From Otatea glauca (lineage: Eukaryota > Streptophyta > Magnoliopsida > Poales > Poaceae), in contig CM070725.1 in NCBI GenBank assembly GCA_036346275.1, positions 45,942,104 to 46,006,103 of the forward strand: 64,000 nt of DNA, read 5' to 3'. The position numbers and the translations under genes were made by a program. The notes beneath the pieces are model-generated. The model made no database searches. It was not told the DNA's origin and saw only the letters and a program-made list of their open reading frames with translations. The first letter of the stretch is position 1, and every line of letters starts with the position of its first letter. Shown piece by piece: positions 35,075-46,700 of this stretch.

Positions 35075-35560
35075 AAACTTATAAGTACACTACGAAACCT
35101 GGTGAAACTTAACTATGAAACAACATGAAACCTATCTATAAAATGTTATGAAACTCCTGAATCAATTAATGACCTGAAACATACTCTGAAACTGTGAAAC
35201 ATGCTCTGAGACTTGTTGAAACGCATAGGTTGAAACTTAAAATATTCTATAAACACGTGAAACTTACCGAAACAAGAAACTTTTCAAACGCTCTCTTGAA
35301 ACTTGGCATAACACGCATGAAACTTACTGAAACTCGCCGAAATATGAATGAAACTTTTGAAATACATATGTAATTTGCATAAACTTACCAAAACACAAAT
35401 GAATATTTGTTGGAAACTTCTTTTGAAATATGACGAAACATGCATAAAATATGAAACTTATAAGTACACTACGAAACCTGTGAAACAACATGAAACCTAT
35501 TTGCGAAACTTAGCTGTGAAACCTGTTATACTGTTGGAATCAATTCCAACGGTACATGGT
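35075..35560. repeat. GAAAC-rich degenerate repeat block 1
   Basis: Dozens of gaaact/gaaacc/gaaaca words spaced about 10-25 bp apart. The segment tataagtacactacgaaacc at 35080 returns at 35458, so the block is internally duplicated. It ends in a perfect palindrome gttggaatcaattccaac (about 35533-35550). A relative with the same kind of end is at 61380-62400. Confidence 0.75.
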
Positions 35561-35599
35561 TCAGTAGTAGCGCTCTTTGAAATTTCATAAGGATTAAAG

Positions 35600-35793
35600 A
35601 TACAGTGAAATTAAGAAATGTATAAGAGAAAATGACTTAGATATCACACTTAATCATCTTAAAAGATGAAAAATAATAATTTGTGTGGGTGGTAACAAAT
35701 AAATGCATATGGTTGAGAAAGAATAACTAGGAATATAGTACAAATAGACTCATTAAATCTACATATAAGTTTTATATTTCTAAAGGGAGGGAA
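35600..35793. mobile_element. Stowaway MITE, family M1, decayed copy
   Basis: Shares agagaaaatgacttaga, aataaatgcatatggttgag and tcattaaatctacatat with the copies at 15076 and 40150, ending aaagggagggaata. The left terminus is degraded. Confidence 0.7.
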
Positions 35794-35930
35794 TACTAAA
35801 TTAAGAGACTTATTTATGCAAAGATGCTTAAGCTTAGGTCTCGCAAAAAAAATTGCTTAGGCTTAGGGCATATGCATATGCGTCCCGGTGGTTATTTAGT
35901 TTGACGTGCACGCATGCCACCGCCATTTCC

Positions 35931-36064
35931 CTGAATCCTGGTCACTACCACACCGGCCAGGCCAATCATACGGTATGGATTTCAGGATTCAATCCGTCTG
36001 AATCCTGGTCATTGCCACACCGGCCAGGCCAACCATACGTTATGGATTTCAGGATTCAATACGT
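35931..36064. repeat. 67-bp perfect-length tandem duplication
   Basis: Unit 1 is 35931-35997, unit 2 is 35998-36064. Both start ctgaatcctggtca and contain ccacaccggccaggccaa and atggatttcaggattcaat. By eye they differ at about five positions. Confidence 0.9.
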
Positions 36065-37765
36065 GTTGACGGAAATCGTAGTGATCGTTCCGTCGTGCGC
36101 GGGCAAGACAAGCAGGCTGATCCTAAACTGGAAGCCAAGCCAGCAGAGCAGAGCAAGTGATGTGCAGTGCAGTCTTAGCTTTCCACCGGCCACCACCGGT
36201 TGGCAATTGGGGCCTTGGGGGTGGTGGTGTGGTGGGATAACGCCCAACGTCGGTGCGCGCCCACATGCACAGATGCAACTCAACAAACGCGACATCCGAA
36301 GCCGGCGAGCCTCGCGGTGCCATGCCCTTTTTTTTTGGTTTTGACTCGCGGTGACGGCAAAAATGAAAATCAGATTCAGAGGCAGAAAAATTGAGAGAAA
36401 TTTTAGCGTGTATTATACTAATAGATAGTAGAAGAGTAGATTTAGCTATTTAATTTATTAAAAATATTTTCTACTATTTTACTATTAGATAAAATATAAA
36501 TAAATACCAAATAATCTTATTGCTTAGATCGAAAAGAGTGACCTATTTATGTTAAATTTAATATACCATAAAATAGCTCAAAACTTAAAAGGCACTAGAA
36601 GTCTGGAAGCGCATAGTCTTCCAGCGTGGTTTAAGTGCTGTTGTTGGATGTATACACTTGTAGTAGGATTCTCTTGCGATTATTAGTACACATCGTGCAA
36701 AAAAAATTAATGAAGGTGCACACTTGACACTTGATAATTAACACTCATAATTCCATAGCATAAATCCTAAATCACCAAATCGGAATCAACTAAATCAACG
36801 AATCGAGGAGGACTTACAAATCTGACGGGTCGAGGCTGTCACCGTCGCGTGTGCATGCCGCACCACTTGTTGCCGTGCAAGATGCGACCGTGGCTCTGCC
36901 TGTCTGCCACGTTGAGCAACAGCGTCTGCGTTGCCTGTCGCGCCTTGTGCCTTACGCCACCTACCGCGGCGCACGCTAGCGCTGCATGCCTGTTACCACG
37001 CTATCGTGCTTGCGCGTTACACACCTGCTACCATGTCACGCCACCGACTGTGGTCACGTCCTATGCCTATGCGCCGCCTGCCGCGCCCCGTGCCAACACG
37101 CCTCACGCCCGCTACCACGCTACGTTGTCCGCGCCTAGATGCCTCGTAGTCCTACCCGAATCAGGTGGAGTGGGGGGTTTTAGGATTAGGGTTTGGAAGC
37201 CACCGAGCCAGCTGCTAGGGAGTAGACGAGTAGTTGGATTGGAGATTTGGAGAGTGGGTGGCGGGCCTGGACACAAGTAGACTTTTTATGGGCTAGAATT
37301 TTCATGAGGAGGTAGCAGTTTGCTATACATATATATGTTGAAATGATCCTGACGTTTTCCAAAATGTTTAGGGACCGCCGCATACCCGCCACCCCTGCCG
37401 GTTCCACCCGTGACACATGGGCTTCAAATAATTCTAGTGGGTTATATCGGGACACAAAACTGGTCTATGTCAATAAAAAAAAAAGTGAATTGCTAATTTG
37501 AGAACGCTCTCACCATATCTTTAGTAAGGACACTATCTCTTTATGACAAGTGCCAGCACCTTCCACTCAAAAGTTTTCTCCATGTGACAAGTGGTATCAC
37601 CTTCTTTTCCTCACTTTCCTTACTGCTCAAAGACTCTCTTTATTACAAGTGGCAGCACCTTCTTCATCCCCCTTCCTCCTCCATTCCTTTCCACTCAAAC
37701 TCAAAATAGTTTTTGTATTTCAAAATTTTCCTCAAGTTTTTAAAAATAACTATTTTTTAACCACT
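36065..37765. other. Intergenic spacer
   Basis: No supported gene. Open frames at 35853-36344 and 36849-37280 have no domains. It contains the AT-rich repeat at 36390-36590. Confidence 0.5.
36390..36590. repeat. AT-rich dispersed repeat, copy 2
   Basis: Partner of 11947-12110 (aatttattaaa, ctattttactattagat, aaaatataaataaatacc, taaatttaatat). Probably an old MITE. Confidence 0.45.
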
Positions 37766-38280
37766 TTCGAAAGTTTTTCTAAGTGAAACTTTTCGAACCT
37801 AAAGTTTGTTCAATAGAAACTTTTTGAACCGCAAGTTTTTGAATTGAAAGATTTCAGAGTTGAAACTTTTCAATTTGAATTTTGTCGAGTTGAAACTTTC
37901 TGATTTGAGATTTTTTGATTGAAAATTTTTTAGTTGAATTTTAAATTGAAACTTTTCGAACCAAATGTTTTTTGAATAAAAATTTTCGAACTAAAAGTTT
38001 TTTGAATTGAAATTTTCCTGAATTGAAACCTTTTGATTTGAAATTATTTGAGTTAAAATTTTCCAATTTGAAACTTTCTAATTTGATATTTTTTGATTTG
38101 AAGCTTTCTAATTTGAAATTTTGCGGTCTAAGTTGAAACTTTCTAATTAAAAATTTTTCGAGTTGAAACTTTTTGATTTAAATTTTTTGACTTGAAAATT
38201 TTGGGTTGATTTCCTTTCGAATGAAAACTTCCTATTTAAAATTTTTAAAGTTAGAATGTTCTAATTTTAAATTTTGGTGT
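37766..38280. repeat. TTGAAACTTTT degenerate repeat block 2
   Basis: Units such as gttgaaactttt, ttgaaattttt and gaaccaaatgttttttg alternate every 20-25 bp. Similar in wording to the GAAAC blocks but with a shorter, more regular period. Non-coding. It ends about 350 bp before the F-box start codon. Confidence 0.7.
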
Positions 38281-38510
38281 TAAGAGAAAGAAGAGGTGAG
38301 CTGCGGGAGGTGAGTAGTGAACAGGGGAGGAGGAAAGGTGGAGGTGCATATAGAAGATGACGCATAACTTATTATAATGATGTCTTCAAATTTGTTAGTT
38401 TGAGGTTACCCTCAAATTAATCATATCCATAAAAAAAAGTAAAAAAAAAACCAAGTGTAGTTTCGTGTATTACAGAATGATACGTGCACAGTTGCAGATT
38501 AGAGGTTTCC

Positions 38511-38518
38511 TATTTATA
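38511..38518 (+). promoter_or_regulatory. TATA box of the F-box gene
   Basis: tatttata in ttcctatttataacccc, 117 bp upstream of the start codon at 38635. Spacing fits a plant core promoter with a leader of about 80-90 nt. Confidence 0.6.
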
Positions 38519-38634
38519 ACCCCATGCATCTATGCTATGCATTGCATCTGCATCGTCATCTTATCTGCAAAATTCTAAAACTTCAGTTCCCTCCCTCTCC
38601 CCTATCTTAGAAGTCAGAAACAAGAGCGCCAGCG

Positions 38635-39744
38635 ATGGCAATCCTGAAGATTTCTTCCATCGACAGCGACAAGGCCTTCGCGAACGAGAGTGAGATCAAC
38701 CTGAGCGACGATCTGCTCACCGAGATCATCCTGAGGCTCCCCTTCAAGTCCGTGGCGCGGTCCAAGTGCGTCTCCAAGAACTGGTGCACCACCATCTCCG
38801 ACGACTACCTCCGCCGCAGGCTCCCCCTTCAAATGTCCATGGTCTACTTCCCCGACGACCCTGCCTGCGGAGACAAGCCGCGGTACGCGTGCGCTGCCGA
38901 CGGCCGACGGCTCGAGGACTGCGGCCTCGGCTTCTTCCCGTCCCGGGAAGGCACGGTCGTCTGCGATGGCTGCAACGGCCTGCTGCTGTGCCGCTCCCCC
39001 GGCACGCTGGAGTTCTTCGTCGTTAACCCGGTGACGAGGAGGTGGGTGGCTCTCCCCAGGCCGGCGAAGGAGGCGCAGCTGTCCATGCTGGCGTTCGATC
39101 CCTTCAGCTCTCCGCACTACCACGTGATCAACTTCACCGGGTGGCGCGAGCGCGGCGCCGCGGTCGAGGTGTTCTCGTCGGAGACGTGGACGTGGACCGC
39201 GCGCAACCCGGAGTTCGGCGTCCCGGCGGGCTCCCTCTCCAACTCGATGCACTACCACGACGGTGTCGTCTACATCCTGGCCTCCGACCCAGACTGCGTG
39301 GTTCACATGGACGTAGCCGAATTCACATGCTCGGCCATCGAGCTGCCCGAACCGATGGAAGGGGAGGGCCGCGTCGCGCACTCCGGCGGCCGGATGCACT
39401 ACGTGGCCAGCGACGGCGAGTTGCTGAAGGTCTGGGCTCTCGAGGAGCACTCATCTACCCGACGCCAATGGCGCCTGACGCACGCAGTGAAAGTCGACGA
39501 TTTCGTGAAGGGAGGGTGCAAGGGAGGTGACGAGGTCAGGTTCTTGGCGCTGCACCCGGAGAAGGACGCGGTGTACATGTGGTCCCCGTGGAAGATTGTA
39601 GAGTACGACCTGAGGAAGAAGGAGATCACCGGCGAAGCATGGGAGTTTGGTAAGGATGAGAAGAATCGCGTCGTCAAGACCTGGCTGATCCCTTCCTCGT
39701 GTCACCTATCGGATTGCTTGGCTGATGGTCCTGCGCAGCGCTGA
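38635..39744 (+). CDS. F-box protein with F-box-associated C-terminus, single exon
   Basis: An intact 369-residue frame. Residues about 23-62 are an F-box (LSDDLLTEIILRLPFKSVAR, then SKCVSKNWCTTISDDYLRR), the part that binds SKP1/ASK in SCF ubiquitin ligases. The rest fits the plant F-box-associated beta-propeller-like region: CNGLLLCRSPGTLEFFVVNP and VTRRWVALPRP near 110-145, then blocks with WTWTARNPEF, YHDGVVYILA and VHMDVAEFTC, ending in EYDLRKKEITGEAWEFGKD. That region selects the substrate, which cannot be told from sequence. The start is the first ATG after the TATA box (gcgatggca). GC-rich coding sequence with no transposon inside. Large family in grasses, so I give no symbol. Confidence 0.92.
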   Translation: MAILKISSIDSDKAFANESEINLSDDLLTEIILRLPFKSVARSKCVSKNWCTTISDDYLRRRLPLQMSMVYFPDDPACGDKPRYACAADGRRLEDCGLGFFPSREGTVVCDGCNGLLLCRSPGTLEFFVVNPVTRRWVALPRPAKEAQLSMLAFDPFSSPHYHVINFTGWRERGAAVEVFSSETWTWTARNPEFGVPAGSLSNSMHYHDGVVYILASDPDCVVHMDVAEFTCSAIELPEPMEGEGRVAHSGGRMHYVASDGELLKVWALEEHSSTRRQWRLTHAVKVDDFVKGGCKGGDEVRFLALHPEKDAVYMWSPWKIVEYDLRKKEITGEAWEFGKDEKNRVVKTWLIPSSCHLSDCLADGPAQR

Positions 39745-40149
39745 TTAATTTGATGGGCAAGATTTGTTCAATTCGTCTACCATTTTTCCATGTTGCTTGT
39801 AACTTGTAAAGAGAGAGAGATTCTTTACGTCAATGGTGTATGTACTTCGACGTGTTGTGTGTACTTTGTATATTGTTGTATAGGATTGTTTAAGAACGAA
39901 ATAGGGAACACATCAAGAAAAGTTTGGTTACTCTGGATTTGTGCTGTTGCTTATGCATGTCAGAGCAGTGTTTGGTTAACCTGAACCACTATTGCACGCA
40001 CATAGCAAGTCTTTTGGTAGTCTTGTCTCAGCCCACAAGGCCCTCAAGATGCAGTCCAAGCCAATTACTTGCCCTGAAAACTGAAAAGCACATGTATTCA
40101 GATTGGTGTTTTCTGTCCTGCAGTATAAGTCCATATTCCATTGTATATA
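39745..40149. other. 3' flank of the F-box gene
   Basis: No gene seen; AT-rich flank up to the next MITE. Confidence 0.5.
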
Positions 40150-40419
40150 CTCTTTTCGTCCAAAAATATAAGGTGTATTTTGACTTTGCACAAGAATTAA
40201 GGTTACATTAAAATTGAGAAAGGCATGAGAGAAAATGACCTAGATACCCCCACTTAATTGTCTTGGAACTTTGTGTGGATGGTAATGAATAAATGCATAT
40301 AGTTGAGAGATAATAAATAGAGGTATAGAAGGAAAAGCCTTATTAAATCTACATGCAAACCTTATATTTATGGACAAGACCATTCAAAAAATAAGCCTTA
40401 TAAACTTGGACGGAGTGAG
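40150..40419. mobile_element. Stowaway MITE, family M1 copy 2 (270 bp)
   Basis: TA at 40148-40149 and 40420-40421. The left end reads ctcttttcgtccaaaaatat then aagg; the right end reads ccttataaacttggacggag then tgag. Same internal strings as 15076-15360. Confidence 0.87.
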
Positions 40420-40663
40420 TACAAACCAAGGAGATACTGAATAAAAAAGTTAATGTTATTAGATCAAACATATTCCTATTAAATGGCATACAACAACTAC
40501 TCATCTATTTTTTCAGCACTAAAAGAGGGTTATATGGTGAAAATATTGCAATAACTATATCTTTGATCTCCGCTATGGACTTATATATGGGACGACGCTT
40601 CCTAAGAATGAGGAATTATATTGCGGGATGGAGGGAGCATAACGCTTACATGTGGATGTAGCG

Positions 40664-40766
40664 AGGTTTTCCTACTATATCCCTATTTGTTATCTCTCAA
40701 CTATATGCATTTATTCATTACCACCCGCAAAAAGTATTCCTTCTCATCTTTCCAAGACTAGTAATT
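40664..40766 (-). mobile_element. Inverted fragment of MITE family M1
   Basis: Reverse complement matches the middle of M1: ggtggtaatgaataaatgca, tagttgagagataacaaata and gggatatagtagg. Lacks both termini. Confidence 0.65.
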
Positions 40767-43700
40767 GTGCAAGTGCAATGCACCTTGTTGCCAATATATA
40801 TTACACAAAATATATAATTACTCTCAAAATTTAGAAACCATATTCATTGTAATATGATTTGACCAATTTATAAATCCTTACTAGACTAGTATAGTGCCTG
40901 TGCTAACGCTACGACGGCAGTATACCCGCTTATCAATTAAATGAGAAGATAAGTATGAATATAACACTTAATAATAAAAGAGAAATTTTGAATTTTAAAT
41001 GAATTTAGAAAGAAGAACGGAACTAAATAGAGGTCGAATGGGCGAAAACGGGCTCCCAAAAGATTTTAAATCAAGAAAGAGAAAGAAAAAAGAATTTTTT
41101 GATTTTTGATTTTTTGTTTTGTTTTGCAGCTTCCACAGAGAGCACAGCGTGCTCTCTGGGCTTGGCCAGCGCAAGGGGGAGGGAAGGCCAGGGGTGGCCG
41201 GTCGGTCGCAGCGGGGTCGACACTGGTGCGGCGAGATCGCCGGCACCGGCGCCTGTGAGGGAGGAGGCACGGTTGCGGTGAATTTCGCTGGGAAAGATGA
41301 AGGTGATGGCTTGGGTTACCTCTAAAATTCGGCGATCTTTACAAGTGAAGGACCGAGATGGCAAATAGAGGGGGGTGAATGGTCGCAAATAAAATTTCCC
41401 CCAAAATACTCCAACAAAAACCTCGACAAGATCGCTCAAAGGAAATCGTGAAAAACCCGAAAAACTAGACAACTATGTGTACCCCAAGCTTGCATGGATA
41501 AGTACCATAAAATATGTTGGGATTTTTGAGTCACAATCCTGGTTGTCTAGTGTCCAAGATAAAGAGGAATCAATCCAACTCTTGCTTTTAGAAAGAACAT
41601 CAATTCAAATCACAAAAGTCACTTTCAGAAAAGCAAAAGCAGAATTTCCAGAACTTGTCCTCAATTTGAACAGGAGGTTGGTGGGATTCTGCAGCTCACA
41701 AAATTTTGAGAATTTTTCTCCCTATGAGAATCAGAGTTGTGAATAACTCCACCAAATTTCTCCTCAAAAATCCTTACATAAAAAACAAGAAAAATCAAAG
41801 AACACAGTCAGTCAAGAACTTCGAGCAGAAAGTTTGGGGCTAGGTTTTCACCTCATGGCGCCCAAACGGTGCAGCAAGTGATACCCAAAATTTTTATGCA
41901 AGTGGATATCAGAGTCCCGCACCTCCTACAACAAGAATAACTTAAAAATGATTTTTATATATTTTTATAAAAATCAAATACTAAATGCTGCGCAAAGAAC
42001 AAGTTCTGAACAAAGTTGGAACTTGAAAGAAAAGATGTTCTCTACTCAATCCAAGAGTGCAAAAGTGATGTAAGACCATATGAACACACTCGAAACATCC
42101 AAGATAAACAACATTTAGAAGGAGGGGAGGCAAATCCAAATTGCGTGAAAGTAAATTGCGAGAATGTAATTGCGGGAAAGTAAATGCTGAATTTAAATTG
42201 CGTAAAGTAAAGACATAATGTAAATGTGCAAAATAAATTCAGAGATGGATGAATAAAACTTTCATTTCTGGAAGGAGAGGTTACAAAGCCTCACTTTCAT
42301 GTGGGTAAAGCTCAAAGGAGCATTCACAAACCTCAAAACCTTCAAGGGAAGGAGGCTACCCCTCCACCCTTATTTATACTACTCTTGGGCCACCTACCAC
42401 CCTTGGATGAGTCCCTCAACCCTAGAGCACTCATCTAAGGGCTAGGATTAACCCACACACACAGCCTGCAAGGGCTAAATCAAAACCCACACACATACCG
42501 GGTTTTCTTGCACGGTTTTCAAAGCATACTACCTAGACCCGCTAACCTATCAACTAGACCTCAATCCGACGGCCCTCATTGATCCACGCGGCATCTAGCT
42601 AGCATCATCTCCTTTCCTTGTCTTCTTGACTTGCCCGGACTCCGTCTCCGATCATCTTTCGGCGATCTCCCAACCGTCTGGACCTCCGACGCTCCTCGCC
42701 TAGTCCCGGTCATCCTCCGTCTCACCATGACCTATCACCGTCGTCCTGCAACCATCAAAGACAAGGAAACACATCACATAGCAATGCCCACAATGATATG
42801 CAATAAACCATCCAACTCATCACTACCGCGCCCATACGGCCGGTACTGCCACTCCTGGCAGAGACAACTCAAATTGCTTCATTTTGAAAATCAATCCAAA
42901 TCAAACTCAAACTTGAGCACACCTTGCTCAAATAAAGTCAAATACTCATCACAAACATGGATGAACCTCCACATGGTCCTTCAACAAGGGGGGGCACTTG
43001 GGGATTTACGCAATGCAATGGGGTGGAGGAGAGCTCGCCGGCTTTTATAGCCCCAAAACAAGCATATACCTGGAAACCATAATTTGGGGTCAAATCAAAT
43101 TGGGAGGAAATTTTGGCAATAGAGCACGAAATTTGGCAAATTAACACCATAGATGGAAAGAGGAGATTTGGTGCGGGATTGATGGAGTTTTGGAGCTTCT
43201 TTCTTGCTTTAATGGAGGGAGGGAAAGAAGAAGCTTCTCTGGTCTGGGCAACCGCGTACACGCCGCCGCTTCCACACACTGAGCCGCCACAGACACGCCG
43301 CCGCTATGGCGGCCGCGCGGCGAGCCCCGGGCGAGGCACGGTGGCCGCGAGGTCGCCGACCAAAGAACCTCGCCACGCCGGCAAAGCCACCGATGGCGCA
43401 CCGTGGAGTCATTGCACTGCGTTCTCGGCCAGCCGCGCGCGCGCCGCGCAATCAATCTCTCTACCACGCCTGCCCGCCTCCCGCTTCCTTTCCCTAGGAC
43501 GTAATATATGGTCCTTTCCTTTTACAGGACGTTTGTTTCCTTTTCTTTGATTCCAGGATGTTTGTTTCCTTTTCCTTGATGATGCTTGCTGGAAGTGGGA
43601 GGAGGTCTGTTGTGGGCCACAGGGATAATTAGACACTAAATAATGACCATCGGATGTGGGTGAGTAAAGCTGAGGAAAGATCTGAGAGGTTAATTTTGAT

Positions 43701-43920
43701 GGAGGAAAGTTTCTGGGGACGTTTCGCTGGGTGCACGAATATTAGGCCATCTCTAGTGGGATGCACTATTTGGGGTGGATGTAGAAAAAATATTTACGTG
43801 CATTATAAAGGGGTATAGATACTTAATGTAAAAATCCAAAGTAACTAATATTATCAATTACCAAAGCTCGACCATAGGATTCAAATATAGAGTGTTAAAC
43901 ATATTTTAAGGTAAATTGCA
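40767..43920. other. Unassigned repeat-like region
   Basis: No gene supported. 41090-41290 has an AT-to-GC switch with poly-T. 41355-41380 holds atagaggggggtgaatgg, a purine run of the type found next to LTRs. 42140-42230 has five diverged aaattgcg(t/a)gaaagta units. 42366 on the minus strand reads gtataaataag, a TATA-like box in a leader-like CT/AC context. 43250-43490 is GC-rich. Together this could be a non-autonomous LTR element on the minus strand, but I find no LTR pair. Confidence 0.35.
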
Positions 43921-43929
43921 CCAAATGGC

Positions 43930-44976
43930 ATGGAAGAAGAGCCTTGTGTTTACAAGAAGGCTAGTGGGAGCGCACTTATGTTTCTAGTTTTGTATGTAGA
44001 TGACATATTATTGATCGGGAATGATATTCCTATACTTGAAGATGTTAAGACTTCATTGAAAAGGAGTTTCTCAATGAAGGACTTGGGAGAAGCATGCTAT
44101 ATCTTGGGCATAAAAATCTATAGAGATAGATCAAAAAGGTTAATTGGATTAAGTCAGGAAACATACATTGACAAGATATTGAAAATGTTCAATATGCATG
44201 AATCCAAGAGAGGTTTCATGCCAATGTCACATGGCATCAGTCTCTGCAAGAATCAGTGTCCTTCGACATCTAATGAGCGAGATAGGATGAGCAAGATTTC
44301 ATATGCTTCAGCTATTGGGTCTATTATGTATGCCATGATATGTACACGCCCAGATGTCTCATACGCTCTAAGTGTCACGAGAAGATACCAAGCGGATCCT
44401 GGTGATGGTCATTGGATAGCCGTAAAAAATATCCTGAAGTACTTGAGAAGAACTAAGGGTATGTCCCTTGTTTTTGGAGGTGAGGAAGATTTGGTTGCAA
44501 AGGGTTACACCGATGCAAGCTTCCAAACTGACAAAGATGATTTTCGATCGCAATCCGGGTTTGTGTTTACACTAAATGGAGGAGCAGTAAACTGGAAGAG
44601 TTCCAAGCAAAACACGGTGGCCGGCTCTACGACAGAAGCGGAGTACATTGCGGCTTCGGAGGCCGCAAAAGAAGCTGTGTGGATTAAGAAGTTTATCACA
44701 GAGCTTGGTGTGGTCTCTAGTGCCTCTAGTCCAATGGACATCTATTGTGATAATAGTGGTGCCATTACACAAGCAAAAGAGCCTAGATCACATCAGAAAT
44801 CTAAACACATACTCCGGCGCTTTCACATTATTCGCGAGATTGTGGATAGAGGTGACGTGAGAATATGCAAAGTACATACGGAAGCCAATGTGGCTGATCC
44901 GTTGACAAAGCCACTGCCACATCCTAAGCATGAGGCGCACACGAGGTCTATTGGTATTAGATACTTAATTGATTGA
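43930..44976 (+). pseudogene. Copia-2 RT (3' part) and RNase H, open frame of 348 residues
   Basis: EEPCVYKKASGSALMFLVLY then VDDILLIGND (RT catalytic YVDD, residues 23-26), FSMKDLGEACYILGIKIYRD, a TRPDVSYALS block, then RNase H with GYTDASFQTDKDD, SQSGFVFTLNGGAVNWKSSK, TVAGSTTEAEYIAASEAAKE, YCDNSGAI, HILRRFHIIRE and ADPLTKPLP, stop at 44976. The frame is uninterrupted over its whole length, unlike Copia-1, so this piece is younger. It lacks the N-terminal RT fingers and all upstream domains; not functional alone. Confidence 0.9.
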
Positions 44977-44996
44977 CTCAAGTGCAAGTGGGAGAT

Positions 44997-46285
44997 TGTT
45001 AGTGTTATGCTCTTGAGGAAATCATTTAGATGATTGTAACATGACTATGTTTATGAATAATAATATGATTATTGGTCCAATGAATGTATATCATTGTATT
45101 GATTAACAAGTATGTGACTTGCTTATGAAGCTCTTTATTTATTGATGTAATTCGATAAATATCTCTGATCGGATATCATTGTATAGGACAACGATGAATA
45201 GATCAACACATGTAGTGACCGATGATCATGCTTCATAGATCATGGGATATGGAGATATCATCTATACATTGTGGACGCATGTTGAAGAACATGAGTTAGA
45301 TAGACCCGCAATGGGACACTGCGAGAATGTTTCATTCTTATGTGTCATCAGTGTATCTCATACATAGTAGATGTATGATCCTTAGACCTGAGATTGTCAT
45401 ATTCCCTACATGTGTAATAGTTTTCCTTGAGGCTATCAAATACTACTTCCTAACGGGATAGTTATAAAGGTAGCTTTCATGTTTACTATAAACGTGCAGA
45501 GGGAAGTGAACAGTCAAGATGGAATTTGCCACTCCAATAAAACAGAGATATATGATAAGGCCACTCGTGTGATATGATTAAGGAAGTGCATGGTCATGCC
45601 GTGATTGAGGAGTCAATCACAACTTATTAATATATCACGGATACGAGAGATGGATTGAATCATCAAAGGATGACATGCTTCTCGCCTTGAGTTCAATCTT
45701 CATATGCTTGGCAAAGGGATTATTACATGAGTACTTTTGATAGGTTCTGTCCGATTTGATCATAGTATGTTTGGGAGTTGGCGTACTTTGCAAGGAGCCG
45801 CTACCAACCATGTCCAAACGTATGTGAACTTGCAGGGTCACACACTTAATGGGCTGGGACGCATTAATTTGGATTGGATCCATAATTAATGGACCTCGTG
45901 GGTTTAGCACGCTGATGGGCCCTGATTTAGGGTTTCATCTCGTGGCTATATAAGGAGGGGAGGAGGGTGGGCGCAGGATGTGCTTTTCCACGGTTTAGAA
46001 GTGATTCACCCGAAACCCTAGCCTCTTCCTCTCGCTGCCCTCGCCGAGCGACCAGTGCTTGCACACGACGCACGGCGCTCCATCCTGGACGGTGGATCGC
46101 CTTTGCAAGGCGTGAAAGGACGATCCACGGCGAGGCGAGGACGATCCACTACATCGACGCACGAAGGATTCCGCAACTGTGCGTCTAGTGGTAATCTAAT
46201 CTGTGATCCCCTTCTTGCGAGTAGCTTTCTGGTTATGCGGTAGATTTTTTTTTTGTGCTAGTGTAGCATACCGCGTTCCTCTTCA
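44997..46285 (+). repeat. 3' LTR of Copia-2 (about 1.29 kb)
   Basis: Starts tgttagtgttatgctcttga right after the polypurine stretch. Contains a TATA box (tggctatataaggagg, about 45945). The end is put at cttca (46285) because the LTR-to-leader junction of related elements commonly reads cttca followed by the tRNA-Met primer site; the exact end is uncertain. Confidence 0.7.
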
Positions 46286-46331
46286 GTTTTATATGCCTTA
46301 CTCACCCTATTTTTTATCATATGCCTCGATA

Positions 46332-46700
46332 TGAGGCCCCCATTTTTGATAAATCAATATCAAAAATGGATACCATGTGCATACATTACTAGTCCCATGA
46401 TCAGTAGCTAGTACGCACAAATACAAATTGTTATCACAATATACACAAACTTTATTACACATTACCCACCGACTTAAGCAAGCTGAGGAGAGCCCTCAGA
46501 TATTTTTAGAAACTTTGGTAAATTTTTGTTGAATTAACATTTTTACTTTTTACCATTTTCTATTTACTATATTCTTCATTTCACATTTTTGCATTAAAGA
46601 AAAGCCAAAAGAATATTCAGAAAATCCAGGAAATTCAGAAATTTCGAAAATAATACACAAAATATTTTTATTTCATTTTTCTTTATTTTATGATTTTGAG
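46332..46700 (-). repeat. Gypsy LTR with internal 3.4-kb deletion
   Basis: 46332-46460 matches the first ~130 bp (plus orientation) of the LTR at 57382, and 46461-46700 matches its last ~240 bp (61020-61262). The junction falls in attacac|attaccc. Everything between is missing. Confidence 0.85.

Larger units (their letters stand above)
43930..46285 (+). mobile_element. Copia-2, 5'-truncated Ty1/Copia element with 3' LTR
   Basis: RT/RNase H coding region followed at once by a polypurine stretch (agtgcaagtgggagat) and a 1.29-kb LTR. Upstream of about 43920 there is no more Copia sequence, so gag, protease, integrase and most of RT are missing. Unrelated at LTR level to Copia-1. Confidence 0.85.

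Noticed and set aside
35533..35550. Palindrome as a Helitron 3' hairpin
   Set aside because: No CTRR end at the right distance and no TC start with an AT insertion site was found.
36849..37280. 143-codon Cys- and His-rich frame
   Set aside because: No spacing pattern of a zinc finger; looks like chance in GC-rich DNA.
38614..39450. 278-codon minus-strand frame across the F-box gene
   Set aside because: Antisense shadow of a GC-rich coding exon; the plus frame has a clear F-box and conserved downstream blocks.
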